Below are positions 18,372 to 28,647 of a DNA stretch of 64,000 nt, in pieces. The position numbers and the translations under genes were made by a program. Source of the DNA: Silicimonas sp. (lineage in GTDB: Bacteria > Pseudomonadota > Alphaproteobacteria > Rhodobacterales > Rhodobacteraceae). Within the stretch, counting starts at the first letter, position 1. The number at the start of each line of letters is the position of its first letter. The notes beneath the pieces were generated by a model that did not search any database, had not been told where the DNA came from, and was given only the letters and a program-made list of their open reading frames with translations. Location: the NCBI GenBank assembly GCA_022820365.1, contig JAJEFO010000077.1:40336-104335 (forward strand), given 5' to 3'.

Positions 18372-19508
18372 ATGGACCTCATGCTCAGGCGATTTGACAG
18401 ATACATGCTTGCACAGTTGCTGATGCTATTCGGCTTCTTCGCTCTTGTGCTCGTGCTGATCTACTGGATCAATCGGGCGGTCGTGCTCTTCGACCAGCTC
18501 ATTGCAAACGGCGAGTCAGCCGTGGTCTTCTTGGAATTCACGGCCCTTTCTCTGCCCAACGTGGTTCGGCTCGTCCTGCCCGTCGCGGCCTTTGCAGCCT
18601 CGCTCTACGTCACGAACAGGCTGATGTCGGAAAGCGAACTCGTGGTGGTGCAGGCAACCGGCCACTCCCCGGCGCGACTGATCCGACCAGTCTTGATCTT
18701 CGGATGCATCGTGTTTGTCATGTCCTCGGTTCTCGCCCACGTCCTCGTACCTGCAAGCCAAGCCCGCCTCAGCGAAAGGAGCGCAGAGATATCCGAAAAC
18801 ATGACCACCAGGCTTCTGCGCGAGGGACAGTTCCTGCATCCTGCTGCCGGTGTCACCTTTTACATCCGCGAGGTCTCGAGAATTGGAGCGCTCCAGGACG
18901 TGTTCCTGTTCGACGCGCGCAACCCTGACCGTCCGGTCGCCTATTCGGCCAGGGAAGCCCTTCTGATCCGCGGTGAGCGAGCGCCAAGCCTCGTCATGAT
19001 TGACGGCATGGTGCAAAGCTATGGTGTCGGCAGCAAGCGGCTGTCGATCACTCGATTCGACGATTTCGCCTTTGACCTCTCAGATCTGGTCGAAGACAGC
19101 GTCCTGACACAACCCAGTCCCCGAGAGCTTCCCACATCCGCGTTGATCATGGCCGGCGAAGACATCCAGGCCATTACCGGAGAGGCCCGTTCCACCCTTG
19201 TCGCAGAGGCGCATGATCGATTCAGCGACGCATTGAACGGGCTGGTCGCACCGCTCTTCGGCTTTGCGGTGCTGATGGTGGGCGGGTTCTCCCGATTTGG
19301 TGTCTGGCGACAAAGCTTCGGCGCAGTCATCGGGTTGATTCTGATTCAGATGATCACGCAGGTGGGCCAGGGAACCGTACGAACCGACGCAGACAATTGG
19401 CCGCTTGCCTATTCGGGTCCTCTGGTTGGGTTGATCGCAACATTCGGGCTTCTCTTCATTGCGGCACGGCCAGGACTTCTGGCTCGATCGAGGCAGTCGG
19501 CACAATGA
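18372..19508 (+). CDS. lptF: LPS export ABC transporter permease LptF
   Basis: 378 residues, about the family length. Three N-terminal transmembrane helices (residues 11-33, about 55-80, about 100-120) are followed by a periplasmic beta-jellyroll (about 135-270) and three C-terminal helices. The conserved start FDRYMLAQLLMLFGFFALVLVLIYWINR and the pattern RLMSESELVVVQATGHSPARLIRPV are typical of LptF. With LptG and two LptB it extracts LPS from the inner membrane and hands it to LptC/LptA. Its stop overlaps the lptG start as ATGA. Confidence 0.92.
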   Translation: MDLMLRRFDRYMLAQLLMLFGFFALVLVLIYWINRAVVLFDQLIANGESAVVFLEFTALSLPNVVRLVLPVAAFAASLYVTNRLMSESELVVVQATGHSPARLIRPVLIFGCIVFVMSSVLAHVLVPASQARLSERSAEISENMTTRLLREGQFLHPAAGVTFYIREVSRIGALQDVFLFDARNPDRPVAYSAREALLIRGERAPSLVMIDGMVQSYGVGSKRLSITRFDDFAFDLSDLVEDSVLTQPSPRELPTSALIMAGEDIQAITGEARSTLVAEAHDRFSDALNGLVAPLFGFAVLMVGGFSRFGVWRQSFGAVIGLILIQMITQVGQGTVRTDADNWPLAYSGPLVGLIATFGLLFIAARPGLLARSRQSAQ

Positions 19509-20605
19509 CGCTCCATCTCTACTTTGCGCGCAAATTCCTGAAGAACTTCGTTTCTGTCTTCTTCATCCTCCTTGCAATTCTGACGCTTACCGCTCTCATC
19601 GAACAGATCCGGCGGTTCGGCGGCTTCGACGATGCCGGATTTGGCACGCTGCTCGTTCTCGCGTTCCTGAGCGTGCCGGAAGACCTCTACAAGGTACTTC
19701 CGCTCATCATGATCCTGGCGACGGTCAGCATGGTTCTCGGGCTCGCCCGGTCCTCGGAACTAGTTGTCACTCGCGCCGCTGGACGCCCGGCGCTCAAGAG
19801 CCTGACGGCACCCGTCCTGCTGGCATTCCTTATCGGCGTTGCCGCAGTGGCAGCCATGAACCCGATCGTGGCGGCGACGCAAAGGCAGCATGAAACCGAG
19901 GTAGCCCGCATTTCCGGCGCCTCATCAACTCTCTCGGTCACACCGGACGGATTCTGGCTTCGCCAAGGCTCGCGCGAAGGCCAAACGGTCATTCGCGCGA
20001 ACAGCTCGAACCTCGACGGCACGAGCCTTTTTGGCGTCACCTTTCTTGGCTACGCGCCCGACAGCAACCCGACGTACCGCATCGAGGCGGAACGCGCACT
20101 GCTCGTCCCTGGCGCGTGGCGGATTTCCGGTGCAAAGGAATGGCGATTTGATACAGGGGCACCCATCCCGGAAACCGAAAGCGTCCAGATGCAGGAAATG
20201 GTCCTTGCATCGAATCTCACGCGCGACCAGATTCTCGACAGCTTCGGCACGCCAAGCGCCGTTCCGATTTGGGAATTGCCTGCCTTCATCTCCCGGCTGG
20301 ACGCGGCCGGCTTCTCGGCCCGAAAGCACCGGACGTTCTTCCACATGGAACTTGCGCTGCCGCTGCTTCTGACTGCAATGGTGCTCGTCGGTGCCGGATT
20401 CACGATGCGCCACACGCGCATGGGGCGCACGGGGCTTATGGTCATGTTGGCGCTCGGCTTCGGGTTTCTCTTCTATTTCATCAGGAATTTCGTCGCGATT
20501 CTGGGCGAAAACGGGCAGATCCCGATCGTCATGGCCGCATGGCTGCCACCAATTGCGACGCTGCTGCTGCCGCTTGCACTGCTCCTGCATCTGGAGGACG
20601 GATGA
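19505..20605 (+). CDS. lptG: LPS export ABC transporter permease LptG
   Basis: 366 residues from ATG 19505, which overlaps the lptF stop by ATGA; the upstream extension in frame lies inside lptF. The layout is three helices, periplasmic domain (about 130-265), three helices. Typical features are LYFARKFLKNFVSVFFILLA at the start, MVLGLARSSELVVTRAAGRPA in the coupling region, and ARKHRTFFHMELALPLLLTAMVLVGAGF before the last helices. It pairs with LptF in the LptB2FG complex. The stop overlaps the lptD start in the same way. Confidence 0.92.
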   Translation: MTLHLYFARKFLKNFVSVFFILLAILTLTALIEQIRRFGGFDDAGFGTLLVLAFLSVPEDLYKVLPLIMILATVSMVLGLARSSELVVTRAAGRPALKSLTAPVLLAFLIGVAAVAAMNPIVAATQRQHETEVARISGASSTLSVTPDGFWLRQGSREGQTVIRANSSNLDGTSLFGVTFLGYAPDSNPTYRIEAERALLVPGAWRISGAKEWRFDTGAPIPETESVQMQEMVLASNLTRDQILDSFGTPSAVPIWELPAFISRLDAAGFSARKHRTFFHMELALPLLLTAMVLVGAGFTMRHTRMGRTGLMVMLALGFGFLFYFIRNFVAILGENGQIPIVMAAWLPPIATLLLPLALLLHLEDG

Positions 20606-22707
20606 CGAGGCATCTCGCCGCATGGGTGGCCGCACTTTTCTTGTGCTTCGGCGCGGGCGCCTTGCGGTCACAGGAATTCGCCTCCCTCGTTGCAGACTCG
20701 ATTTCAGTCGATCCGGCCGGACGCCTGACCGCCACGGGAAATGTCGAGATTCTTGTCCAAGGCACGCGCCTTACGGCGGCTTCCGTCTCCTATCAAAGTG
20801 ACGGCGATCAGTTGATCATTTCCGGCCCGATCCGTGTCACGGACGAAGACGGCACTGTCTTTCTGGCCGACCACGCCGATCTCGACGGGAGCTTGCGCGA
20901 AGGGCTGCTGGTGTCCGCAAGGATGGTGCTGGAGCGGCATTTCCAGATCGCGGCAAATCGCATTGCTCGTACCAGCAATCGCTACACGCGCCTCGATCGA
21001 GTAGTCGCCTCGTCTTGCGAAGTTTGCGCGGCCAACCCGGTGCCGCTGTGGGAAATCCGTGCCTCGAACGTCGTGCACGATGATGTTGAACACCAGCTCT
21101 ACTTCACGAATGCCCGGCTGCGATTCTCGGGCGTGCCGATCTTCTACGTGCCGCGGCTCCGGCTTCCCGACCCCAGCCTTGACCGCGCCGACGGCTTCCT
21201 CATTCCGCAGATCAAGGCCACATCCGATCTTGGGACCGGCGTCAAGCTTCCTTACTTTCTGGCCTACGGAAACCATCGCGACCTCACGCTGACCCCCTAC
21301 CTTTCCAGTTCGACAACGACGCTCGAGTTTCGATATCGCCACGAACTGGAACGTGGGCACATCGAGGCGGTCGGCGCCGTCTCAAACGACGACATCGAAG
21401 GGTCACGCAGGTATCTCCTTGGCAACGCCAGCCGTCTCCTGCCACGTGGTTTCCTGTTCGAGGCGCAGGCTGAGTACGCGTCTGATCCAGGCTATCTCTT
21501 TACTTACGACTATGCGGACCGGGACAGATTGACCAACCAGATGGCCGTAACCCGAGTGCGGAACAAGGATGTCTTTCGATCCGAATTCACCGAGTACCGC
21601 ACGCTCAGGGAATCCGAGATCGCCAATCGCGGCACGCTCCCTGCCCGCTTGCTCAGCATCTACTACGAACGCGAGTTGCCGAAGCTCTCGTTTGGCGGAC
21701 GCACGTTTGCGAGCATCTCTTCCAGTTCCCTCGTCCGACCGTCGTCGGAAAGCACGGAAGAGGGTCACGGGCGGGACGTCAACCGCCTCGGTGCGTCCGT
21801 CGAGTGGTTGCGTTCGCTGACATTCTCGTCCGGTCTCATCGCCAAGGCTGAACTCGGAATGCGCGGAGATGCATACACGATCGCTCAGGACCGCAAGCTC
21901 GAAAGCAATCTCTCGCGCCTGATATCCCGGACCGCACTCGAGCTGCGAATTCCGATGGCCCGCAGGATGTTCGGGGCCCGTCGCGAATTCCTCGAACCAA
22001 TCTTGAGAATCGACGCTTCCGACACCAAAGGGGATGCGGTGCCCAACGAAGACAGCCGGGTGGTCGAAATCGATGAAGCCAACCTCTTTGCCCCCACCCG
22101 ATATCCCGGCGTTGACAGAAGCGACGACGGCGTCCGCGTGGCTGTCGGCGGCGCCTGGAGTCACGAGATTCCTGAACGATGGGACATAGATCTTGGCTTA
22201 GGGCGCGTCTTCAGAGTTTCTGGCGATCCGGGTCCTGACGATTCCGAGTGGCTGGTTTCGGGCCGGCTCGGCATCGGCCGCGACCTGTCAATCTATTCGC
22301 GATCGCTTGTGAACAGCGGGCTGGACATGACGCTGTCCGAAGCGCGCCTTGACTGGGCTGCAGCCCGCCATTCGCTCTCATCCAGCTATTTCCATGCCGA
22401 GCCAGATGCCGCCAAGGGCCGGAGCACCCGTCTTTCGGAGTGGTCATTCAAAGGAGCCTACGACATCAGTGACGGCTGGACCGCGCGGGCAGATTGGCGT
22501 TATGACTTCGCCGCCAACCGCGTGGCGCGCACCGAACTGGGCTTTGACTATCGGACGGAATGCATGAACCTTGCGCTTTCGCTCTCGCGTCGTTCCGCCA
22601 ATTCGACTAGTGTCGATTCAACGACCGAAATTGGCTTCCATGTATCCCTTCTGGGATTCGGAAGCCGGGATGATGATCGCGCAGGGCGGCGCGTTTGCAG
22701 GGGATGA
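20602..22707 (+). CDS. lptD: LPS-assembly protein LptD
   Basis: 701 residues from ATG 20602 (ATGA overlap with lptG). A signal peptide of about 22 residues is followed by the OstA/LptA-like beta-jellyroll (about 25-150; VADSISVDPAGRLTATGNVEI). A long outer-membrane barrel follows, with the family motif LRLPDPSLDRADGFLIPQI and, near the C-terminus, the CMNLALSLSRRS strand. LptD inserts LPS in the outer leaflet together with the lipoprotein LptE. Cysteines appear at SSCEVCAANPVPLWEI and TECMNL, matching the paired cysteines of LptD. It is shorter than E. coli LptD (784 aa), as usual for alphaproteobacteria. Confidence 0.93.
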   Translation: MTRHLAAWVAALFLCFGAGALRSQEFASLVADSISVDPAGRLTATGNVEILVQGTRLTAASVSYQSDGDQLIISGPIRVTDEDGTVFLADHADLDGSLREGLLVSARMVLERHFQIAANRIARTSNRYTRLDRVVASSCEVCAANPVPLWEIRASNVVHDDVEHQLYFTNARLRFSGVPIFYVPRLRLPDPSLDRADGFLIPQIKATSDLGTGVKLPYFLAYGNHRDLTLTPYLSSSTTTLEFRYRHELERGHIEAVGAVSNDDIEGSRRYLLGNASRLLPRGFLFEAQAEYASDPGYLFTYDYADRDRLTNQMAVTRVRNKDVFRSEFTEYRTLRESEIANRGTLPARLLSIYYERELPKLSFGGRTFASISSSSLVRPSSESTEEGHGRDVNRLGASVEWLRSLTFSSGLIAKAELGMRGDAYTIAQDRKLESNLSRLISRTALELRIPMARRMFGARREFLEPILRIDASDTKGDAVPNEDSRVVEIDEANLFAPTRYPGVDRSDDGVRVAVGGAWSHEIPERWDIDLGLGRVFRVSGDPGPDDSEWLVSGRLGIGRDLSIYSRSLVNSGLDMTLSEARLDWAAARHSLSSSYFHAEPDAAKGRSTRLSEWSFKGAYDISDGWTARADWRYDFAANRVARTELGFDYRTECMNLALSLSRRSANSTSVDSTTEIGFHVSLLGFGSRDDDRAGRRVCRG

Positions 22708-23921
22708 GAGCCTTGATGGGACGTTGGTTGCTTGCAGCAGCTGTCGCGCTTTCCGTGCAGCTTTCGGAGTCGGCGAGTGCCCAGGGACGCTTCGCACCGG
22801 AACTTCAGGTGGGTGACCAGGTCGTCACGCGCTACCAGATTGACCAGCGCGAACGGTTCCTTACGCTTCTTGGCGCGAGCGGCAACGTGCGTCGGCATGC
22901 ACGGGAGCAATTGATCAACGAAACCGTGCAGCGGATCGCGGCGCAGGAAGCCGGTGTTCGCGTCACACCTGCACAGGTCGACGCCGACATGGAGGAATTC
23001 GCCGCTCGCGTTGACCTCTTGGTCGAAGACGTGATGGCCATCCTCGGGGAAGCCGGCATTGAACGAGAGTCCTTCCGTGCGTTCATAGAGGCCGGAGTTG
23101 CATGGCGCCAGCTTGTCCGAAGTCAGTTCGGGGAGTCCGTCCGCGCTTCGATTTCCGATCGACAGATTCGGCGCGCGCTTGCGACGACAGGAACCGAAGG
23201 CGGCATAAGGGTGCTGGTGTCAGAGATCATTCTCCCCGCAGGAGATCCAAACACCGCCATCGCATCACGCAAGCGCGCTGTTCGAATCGCAGCGATTCAA
23301 GACGAGGGCGAATTTGCCGCGGCCGCCCGAAGCTACTCCATAGGCGCGTCCGCGAATCGGGGCGGCGAAGTCGACTGGCAGGCGCTGGATGCACTGCCGG
23401 AAAGCATAGGCAACACCGTTTCTGCGCTCGAGGTCGGCAAGATCAGCAGCCCGATGGATTACGAAGGAAATATCGCGATTTTCCTGCTTCGAGACATGGA
23501 GCGTGTTCAGGAAGGCACCAACGAAGCCCTGCTTGTTGACTACGCGCTTCTTCGTCTCGAAGGCGGCGCCGGCGAAGCTGCGGAAATCGCGAAAGCGGTA
23601 GACGAATGCGACGACCTCTACCGGGTGGCCCGCGACTTGCCCAATGACTGGCTCATCCGCGAGGCCGTTCCGACTGCAGAACTACCTGCGGACGTGCGTG
23701 CGGCTGTCGCCAATCTTGACGACAACGAGATCTCAACGGATCTGGTGCGTGACGGCAACGTGGTCGTGCTGATGCTCTGCGAGCGCCGCCCGACCTTGAA
23801 GAGCAACATTGATTTCGACATCGTCGGCGGGCGGATTCTGAACCAGCGGCTCAACAACACTGCAGCGCATTACCTGGCCGAACTTCGCGCATCGACCAAC
23901 GTGATCGATCTCACGAATTGA
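22704..23921 (+). CDS. surA: SurA-like periplasmic peptidyl-prolyl isomerase/chaperone
   Basis: 405 residues from ATG 22704, overlapping the lptD stop as ATGA. A signal peptide of about 27 residues ends SASA before QGRFAPEL. The SurA N-terminal helical domain follows (VTRYQIDQRERFLTLLGA), then a parvulin-type region (VLVSEIILPAGDPNTA, FAAAARSYSIGASANRGGEVDW). The second parvulin domain is degenerate. SurA escorts outer-membrane proteins, including LptD, to the BAM complex, which fits its position behind lptD. Other PPIC-type proteins share the domain, but order and length favour SurA. Confidence 0.88.
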   Translation: MRALMGRWLLAAAVALSVQLSESASAQGRFAPELQVGDQVVTRYQIDQRERFLTLLGASGNVRRHAREQLINETVQRIAAQEAGVRVTPAQVDADMEEFAARVDLLVEDVMAILGEAGIERESFRAFIEAGVAWRQLVRSQFGESVRASISDRQIRRALATTGTEGGIRVLVSEIILPAGDPNTAIASRKRAVRIAAIQDEGEFAAAARSYSIGASANRGGEVDWQALDALPESIGNTVSALEVGKISSPMDYEGNIAIFLLRDMERVQEGTNEALLVDYALLRLEGGAGEAAEIAKAVDECDDLYRVARDLPNDWLIREAVPTAELPADVRAAVANLDDNEISTDLVRDGNVVVLMLCERRPTLKSNIDFDIVGGRILNQRLNNTAAHYLAELRASTNVIDLTN

Positions 23922-23924
23922 CGC

Positions 23925-24914
23925 ATGTCCGGACCTGACCTGCTTCCCGTCGCAGTCAGTTGCGGCGATCCGTCCGGCATCGGCCCCGAAATCATCGTCG
24001 CGGCATGGGCGACCCTGCGGCACGAATTGCCGTTCTTCATGATCGGCGATCCCCAGCATGTGCCCACTGGCGCAAAGACAGTTGTCATCGACACGCCCGC
24101 CGATGCCCCTTTGGCCATGGCAGGCGGCCTGCCGGTGCTGCCGGTTGCCTTCCCGAAACCGGCCAGGCCAGGCCAGCCCGATCCGGAAAATGCACCCCGC
24201 GTGGTCGAGGTGATACAAAGAGCCGTGGAACTGGTTGTCGAGGGCGCGGCTTCCGCGCTGTGCACGGCACCGGTGTCAAAGCGGGAACTCGTGATCCACG
24301 CTGGCTTTGCCTTTCCGGGGCAGACCGAGTTTCTTGCCCATCTTGCCGGGGGCAGGCAAGCCGTCATGATGCTTGCCAGCGATGAATTGAAGGTCGTGCC
24401 AGTCACGACGCATATTCCGGTATCGGAAGTTCCCAAAGCACTGAGCGCTGAACTTCTCGAAACGACTATCCGAATCACCGACCGCGCCCTGCGCGAAGAC
24501 TTCGGTGTTGCCGAACCTCGACGGATTGCCGTTGCGGGACTCAATCCGCATGCCGGCGAAAGCGGTGTCCTGGGAAACGAGGACGCAATCATCATTGCTC
24601 CGGTATGCGATCGCCTTCGCGCCGAAGGAATTTCGATTGCGGGCCCGCTTTCCGCCGACACGATGTTCCATGCGCAGGCCCGGGCGGGCTATGATGCTGC
24701 GATCGCGATGTATCATGATCAGGCACTGATACCGATCAAGACGCTCGCCTTTGACAGCGGCGTCAACGTGACCCTCGGACTTCCCTTCATTCGCACGTCA
24801 CCAGATCACGGCACCGCCTATGACATAGCAGGGCGCGGCCAAGCCAATCCGGATTCGATGATCGCGGCCCTCCGGCTGGCCCGGAAAACCGCCTCGGCGC
24901 GTCTCGCGAACTGA
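23925..24914 (+). CDS. pdxA: 4-hydroxythreonine-4-phosphate dehydrogenase
   Basis: 329 residues, ATG three bases after the surA stop. Typical PdxA features: [18 protein letters not shown] at the start, [18 protein letters not shown] with GQTEFLAHL in the middle, [11 protein letters not shown], and the metal-binding His region in [34 protein letters not shown] lies near the end. The enzyme oxidises 4-phosphohydroxy-L-threonine in the DXP-dependent route to pyridoxal phosphate. The pdxA-rsmA pair behind surA is a conserved order in many proteobacteria. Confidence 0.95.
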   Translation: MSGPDLLPVAVSCGDPSGIGPEIIVAAWATLRHELPFFMIGDPQHVPTGAKTVVIDTPADAPLAMAGGLPVLPVAFPKPARPGQPDPENAPRVVEVIQRAVELVVEGAASALCTAPVSKRELVIHAGFAFPGQTEFLAHLAGGRQAVMMLASDELKVVPVTTHIPVSEVPKALSAELLETTIRITDRALREDFGVAEPRRIAVAGLNPHAGESGVLGNEDAIIIAPVCDRLRAEGISIAGPLSADTMFHAQARAGYDAAIAMYHDQALIPIKTLAFDSGVNVTLGLPFIRTSPDHGTAYDIAGRGQANPDSMIAALRLARKTASARLAN

Positions 24915-24919
24915 CGCAA

Positions 24920-25762
24920 GTGAACGCACTGGACAATCTCCCTCCACTTCGCGACGTAATCGCGACGCACGGCCTCGCGGCGCGCAAGTCCCTGGGCCAG
25001 AACTTTCTCCTGGACCTCAACCTGACTGCAAAGATCGCTCGAGCAGCAGGCGTCTTGACGAATGCCGACGTGCTCGAGATAGGTCCCGGGCCGGGAGGCC
25101 TCACGCGGAGCCTCCTCGCCGAAGGCGCCCGCCGGGTCCTGGCGATTGAACGGGACCGGCGCTGCATTCCTGCGCTTGCGGAAATTGCCCGGGCCTGTCC
25201 CGGCCGGCTCGAAATCGTCAACGCCGATGCTCTGCAGTTCGACCCGCGTGAGATTCTGACGCCACCCGTCAAAGTGACGGCCAACCTGCCATACAACGTC
25301 GGCACCGAATTGCTGACGCGCTGGCTGTCCGCTCCCGAATGGCCACCCTTCTGGCAGAGCCTTACGCTCATGTTCCAGCGTGAGGTGGCGGAGCGGATAG
25401 TCGCCGGGCCCGGCAGCAAGTCTTACGGTCGCCTTTCGATTCTGGCCGGGTGGCGCAGCCAGGCACGAATCGTCATGGAAGTTCCCGCCCGGGCGTTCAC
25501 CCCGCAACCCAAGGTCAATTCAGCAGTGGTTCACGTGGAGGCAATGCCTGCACCACGATTTCCCGCCGACGCTGAGGCACTGGGGCACGTTGTTGCCTCT
25601 GCCTTCCGTCATCGCAGGAAGATGTTGCGCTCAAGTCTGAAGTGTCTTGCACCCGACATCGAGGACAGGCTGCGTATGGCGGGCATCAGGCCGACCGACC
25701 GACCCGAAACCGTCGACATCGAGCGCTTCTGCGCGCTGTCCGAGATTCTCGGTACGGGTTGA
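24920..25762 (+). CDS. rsmA: 16S rRNA adenine(1518/1519) dimethyltransferase
   Basis: 280 residues from GTG 24920, five bases after pdxA. The SAM-binding motif I is [20 protein letters not shown], preceded by the signature SLGQNFLLD, and the catalytic motif NLPYNV is at about residue 123. The C-terminal helices include [13 protein letters not shown], the rRNA-binding part. RsmA (KsgA) dimethylates two adjacent adenines in helix 45 of 16S rRNA as a late step in small-subunit assembly. Last gene of the lptF-rsmA run; convergent with the DUF4167 gene. Confidence 0.95.
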   Translation: MNALDNLPPLRDVIATHGLAARKSLGQNFLLDLNLTAKIARAAGVLTNADVLEIGPGPGGLTRSLLAEGARRVLAIERDRRCIPALAEIARACPGRLEIVNADALQFDPREILTPPVKVTANLPYNVGTELLTRWLSAPEWPPFWQSLTLMFQREVAERIVAGPGSKSYGRLSILAGWRSQARIVMEVPARAFTPQPKVNSAVVHVEAMPAPRFPADAEALGHVVASAFRHRRKMLRSSLKCLAPDIEDRLRMAGIRPTDRPETVDIERFCALSEILGTG

Positions 25763-25811
25763 CTACATTGCCGCGTCGCCGCGCAGGCGACGAGTTGCCG
25801 ATCTCGAAGAC

Positions 25812-26354
25812 TTATTCCGCCGCGTCGGATGCCGCCAAGGCCGGTTCATCCAAGGGTGCCGGGTTGCGTTGTGGACGCGGCTTCCGTGGCGGAACAATGC
25901 TCTCTTCTGGTGTATCGACCAATTCGCTGTCTCCAGGTGCAACACCCATTACATCGCTTGTAACAGCTGCTGCGGCGACCTCCGGTCCGGGGACGCTGAC
26001 CTGCCCGCCGTCGGCTGCAGCGGCCTCCTCGCCCTTTTCCTCTGAACGCTGATTCGCGCCCTGATGCGAGCTTCGACGCTCCTGCTGCTGCGCCTGGCGC
26101 TCCGCCTGCTCGCGCTGGGCTTCCGCCAGCATGCGCAGGTAGTGTTCCGCGTGCTGCTGAAAGTTCTCGGCCGCAACGCGGTCATTCGACAGCTGCGCAT
26201 CTCGCGCCATCAGGTTGTACTTGTCGATGATCTGCTGCGGGGTCCCGCGCACCTTGCCCTCTGGCCCCGACGAGTCGAAGACCCGATTGACAACATTGCC
26301 CATCGAACGGTTGCGGTTCGACTTTGACCGCGATCGAGATTTGGAAGTTCTCAT
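25812..26354 (-). CDS. DUF4167 domain protein
   Basis: 180 residues from ATG 26354; the long upstream extension in frame is unrelated. The N-terminus is very basic (RTSKSRSRSKSNRNR), followed by the conserved DUF4167 core: VFDSSGPEGKVRGTPQQII, DKYNLMARDAQLSNDRVAAE and NFQQHAEHYLRML (about 20-75). The rest is low-complexity, Gln/Glu/Ala/Pro rich and probably disordered, with a QREQAERQAQQQERR stretch that could form a short coil. The family is alphaproteobacterial, of unknown function, and usually encoded directly after prmC as here. The basic start suggests nucleic acid or ribosome contact; this is inference. Confidence 0.85.
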   Translation of the reverse strand: MRTSKSRSRSKSNRNRSMGNVVNRVFDSSGPEGKVRGTPQQIIDKYNLMARDAQLSNDRVAAENFQQHAEHYLRMLAEAQREQAERQAQQQERRSSHQGANQRSEEKGEEAAAADGGQVSVPGPEVAAAAVTSDVMGVAPGDSELVDTPEESIVPPRKPRPQRNPAPLDEPALAASDAAE

Positions 26355-26580
26355 GTGTAAATTTGTCCAGCTTCTTGTCTGGTCATGCGTGGAGGTTCCA
26401 ATGGTCTGCCCGCTCCTCGGGCCCTGTTCCTTGCATGGATTTGGCAGATTCATCAGGGGAGACACAGGCGCTCCCGCCGTCCGCAAACCATTGTCTATCC
26501 AGTGAAGCCGCAGTTGCCAAGTGCTTTTTTCGAGGAATTCACGAAAAATTCCGGCATCGCACGACTCTTCATGCGCCAGA

Positions 26581-27405
26581 TCACGCCGGATTCCGCGCTG
26601 CAACGACTCTGTCCCTTCCATCCAGGTCGGCATGAACCGCCACGCTCTCGAGGCCGGCATCCGCCAGCAATTTCCGCACTCCATCCGCCTGGGTTGGCCC
26701 AATCTCGACCAAAAGCCTCCCGCGCGGAGTTAGGTGGTGCCGTGCCCCCGACACGATTGCGCGATAGGCCGACAGCCCGTCGGCTCCGCCGGCCAAGGCT
26801 GCGTGCGGCTCATAGCTCCGGACCTCCGGCGGCAATTCCCTGAATTCGTCTTCTGCGATGTAAGGTGGGTTGGAAACGATGAGATCGAAACGCCCGTCCA
26901 CATCGTCGTACCAGTCCGAAACCCGCAGGGTCACGCGTTCAGCCACGCCCATGGATTCGGCGTTTTCCCCGGCAACCTGCAGTGCCTTCTCCGAAATGTC
27001 CGTGCCCACGCCGAGTGCGTCCGGGCGTTCCATCAAGAGCGATATGACAATGCAGCCGGATCCTGTTCCGAGATCCAGAATGCGGTCAAACGGATCCTGA
27101 ATGCCCAGTTCGACCAGCAGTTCCGTCTCTGGACGGGGATCAAGCACGTCGTGCGTGACCTTGAACGTCCCCTTCCAGAATCCCCGCTTGCCGATGATCT
27201 GGGATACTGGCCGCCTCATTTCCCTTTCGGAAACCCCAAGGTCCAGCATCCGGAGCGCCAGGGCGTTCGGTGCATCACGGGTTTGAGGTTCAGGATCGGT
27301 CGTGCCCACGCCATAGGCCCAGCGGAAAATCCGCCGAAAGTCGCCCGTCGCGTCCGGTACGCCTGCCGCGCGCAACCGGGCAATCCAGACGTCCTGCCTG
27401 GTCAC
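26581..27405 (-). CDS. prmC: peptide chain release factor N5-glutamine methyltransferase
   Basis: 274 residues. The SAM-binding motif is ILDLGTGSGCIVISLL and the catalytic IVSNPPYIAEDE carries the NPPY that positions the glutamine. The N-terminal helical substrate-binding domain has the typical VLDPRPETELLVE. PrmC methylates the glutamine of the GGQ loop of RF1 and RF2. It is downstream of prfA (52 bases) in the same direction, so enzyme and substrate are probably co-transcribed. About 225 bases separate it from the DUF4167 gene. Confidence 0.95.
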   Translation of the reverse strand: MTRQDVWIARLRAAGVPDATGDFRRIFRWAYGVGTTDPEPQTRDAPNALALRMLDLGVSEREMRRPVSQIIGKRGFWKGTFKVTHDVLDPRPETELLVELGIQDPFDRILDLGTGSGCIVISLLMERPDALGVGTDISEKALQVAGENAESMGVAERVTLRVSDWYDDVDGRFDLIVSNPPYIAEDEFRELPPEVRSYEPHAALAGGADGLSAYRAIVSGARHHLTPRGRLLVEIGPTQADGVRKLLADAGLESVAVHADLDGRDRVVAARNPA

Positions 27406-27457
27406 AAGGTGCCCGGTACACGGATTGCGGCCACATCGCGAAATCTCGTCCCGTGGA

Positions 27458-28513
27458 TCACAGCCCCTGCTCCGCCAGCTTCTCCGCCTGATCCGCAGCG
27501 ATCAGGGCATCTATGACTTCGTCGAGATCGCCGCCAAGTACCTCGGCAAGCCGGTAGATGGTCAACCCGATGCGATGATCCGTCATCCGGCCTTGAGGAA
27601 AATTGTAGGTTCGGATTCTCTCCGAGCGGTCCCCCGACCCCACCTTGGCCTTGCGATCGCTCGCACGCTCTTCCGCCATCCTTTGCCGCTCCATGTCGTA
27701 GAGCTTTGCACGCAATCGGGCCATGGCGATCGCCCGGTTTTGGTGCTGGGACTTTTCCGAGGACGTCACCACGATGCCTGACGGAACATGGGTGATCCTT
27801 ACCGCCGAATCGGTCGTGTTCACATGCTGCCCCCCCGATCCGCTTGCTCGCATCGTGTCGATGCGAATGTCGCCGGCAGGAATGTCGACATCGACCTCCT
27901 CGGCTTCCGGCAATACCGCGACGGTGGCAGCGGAAGTGTGGATCCGCCCGCCGGATTCCGTCTCCGGCACGCGCTGGACCCTGTGAACGCCGCTCTCGAA
28001 CTTCATGCGTGCAAACACGCCGTCCCCCTCGACATTGGCGACAGCCTCCTTGACGCCGCCAAGCTCGGACTCCGACAATGCGATCATTGAGAACTTCCAG
28101 CCTCGATCTTCCGCGTATCGCTGGTACATCCGCAGCAGTTCCCCGGCAAAGAGGGCGGCCTCCTCGCCGCCGGTGCCGGGACGAATCTCGATGATTGCGG
28201 GGCGCGCATCGGCGGAGTCCTTGGGCAGAAGTGCAATCTTCAGGCGCTGTTCAAGTGTCGGGAGCTCGTCCTTCACCTTGGCAAGCTCCTCCTGGGCGAG
28301 CCCGCGCATTTCGGGATCCTCCAGCAACGCCTCGGCTTCATCCCTGGCAGCAAGCAACGCCAAATATGCGTCAATTTCGGTCACGAGGAGCTTCAGTTCG
28401 GCATACTCCCGCGAGAGATCCGCGATTTCGCCGCCCTGCACGCCGCTTGCCATTTTCGCTTCCAGGAACTGAAAGCGCACACGGATCTGCTCAAGTGTTT
28501 CGAGGGGTACCAT
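27458..28513 (-). CDS. prfA: peptide chain release factor 1
   Basis: 351 residues, normal RF1 length. The peptidyl-hydrolysis motif GSGGQHVN lies at about residues 225-232. The codon-recognition tripeptide is PET in [14 protein letters not shown], the RF1-type PxT rather than the RF2 SPF. The PCRF domain carries [17 protein letters not shown]1 reads UAA and UAG stops. First gene of the prfA-prmC(-DUF4167) unit; the modifying enzyme is next. Confidence 0.96.
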   Translation of the reverse strand: MVPLETLEQIRVRFQFLEAKMASGVQGGEIADLSREYAELKLLVTEIDAYLALLAARDEAEALLEDPEMRGLAQEELAKVKDELPTLEQRLKIALLPKDSADARPAIIEIRPGTGGEEAALFAGELLRMYQRYAEDRGWKFSMIALSESELGGVKEAVANVEGDGVFARMKFESGVHRVQRVPETESGGRIHTSAATVAVLPEAEEVDVDIPAGDIRIDTMRASGSGGQHVNTTDSAVRITHVPSGIVVTSSEKSQHQNRAIAMARLRAKLYDMERQRMAEERASDRKAKVGSGDRSERIRTYNFPQGRMTDHRIGLTIYRLAEVLGGDLDEVIDALIAADQAEKLAEQGL

Positions 28514-28647
28514 GCCTTCGTCTCACGCATTGGCAGTGCCGCGTCAAGATTGGCGGCCGCTCCGGTTACCGGCAACCAGAGCACAGAATTGTTTCACGAT
28601 CGCGTGGATTGTCTTCCAAAGTGGCCAGAATCGGATATGATCCTGAT

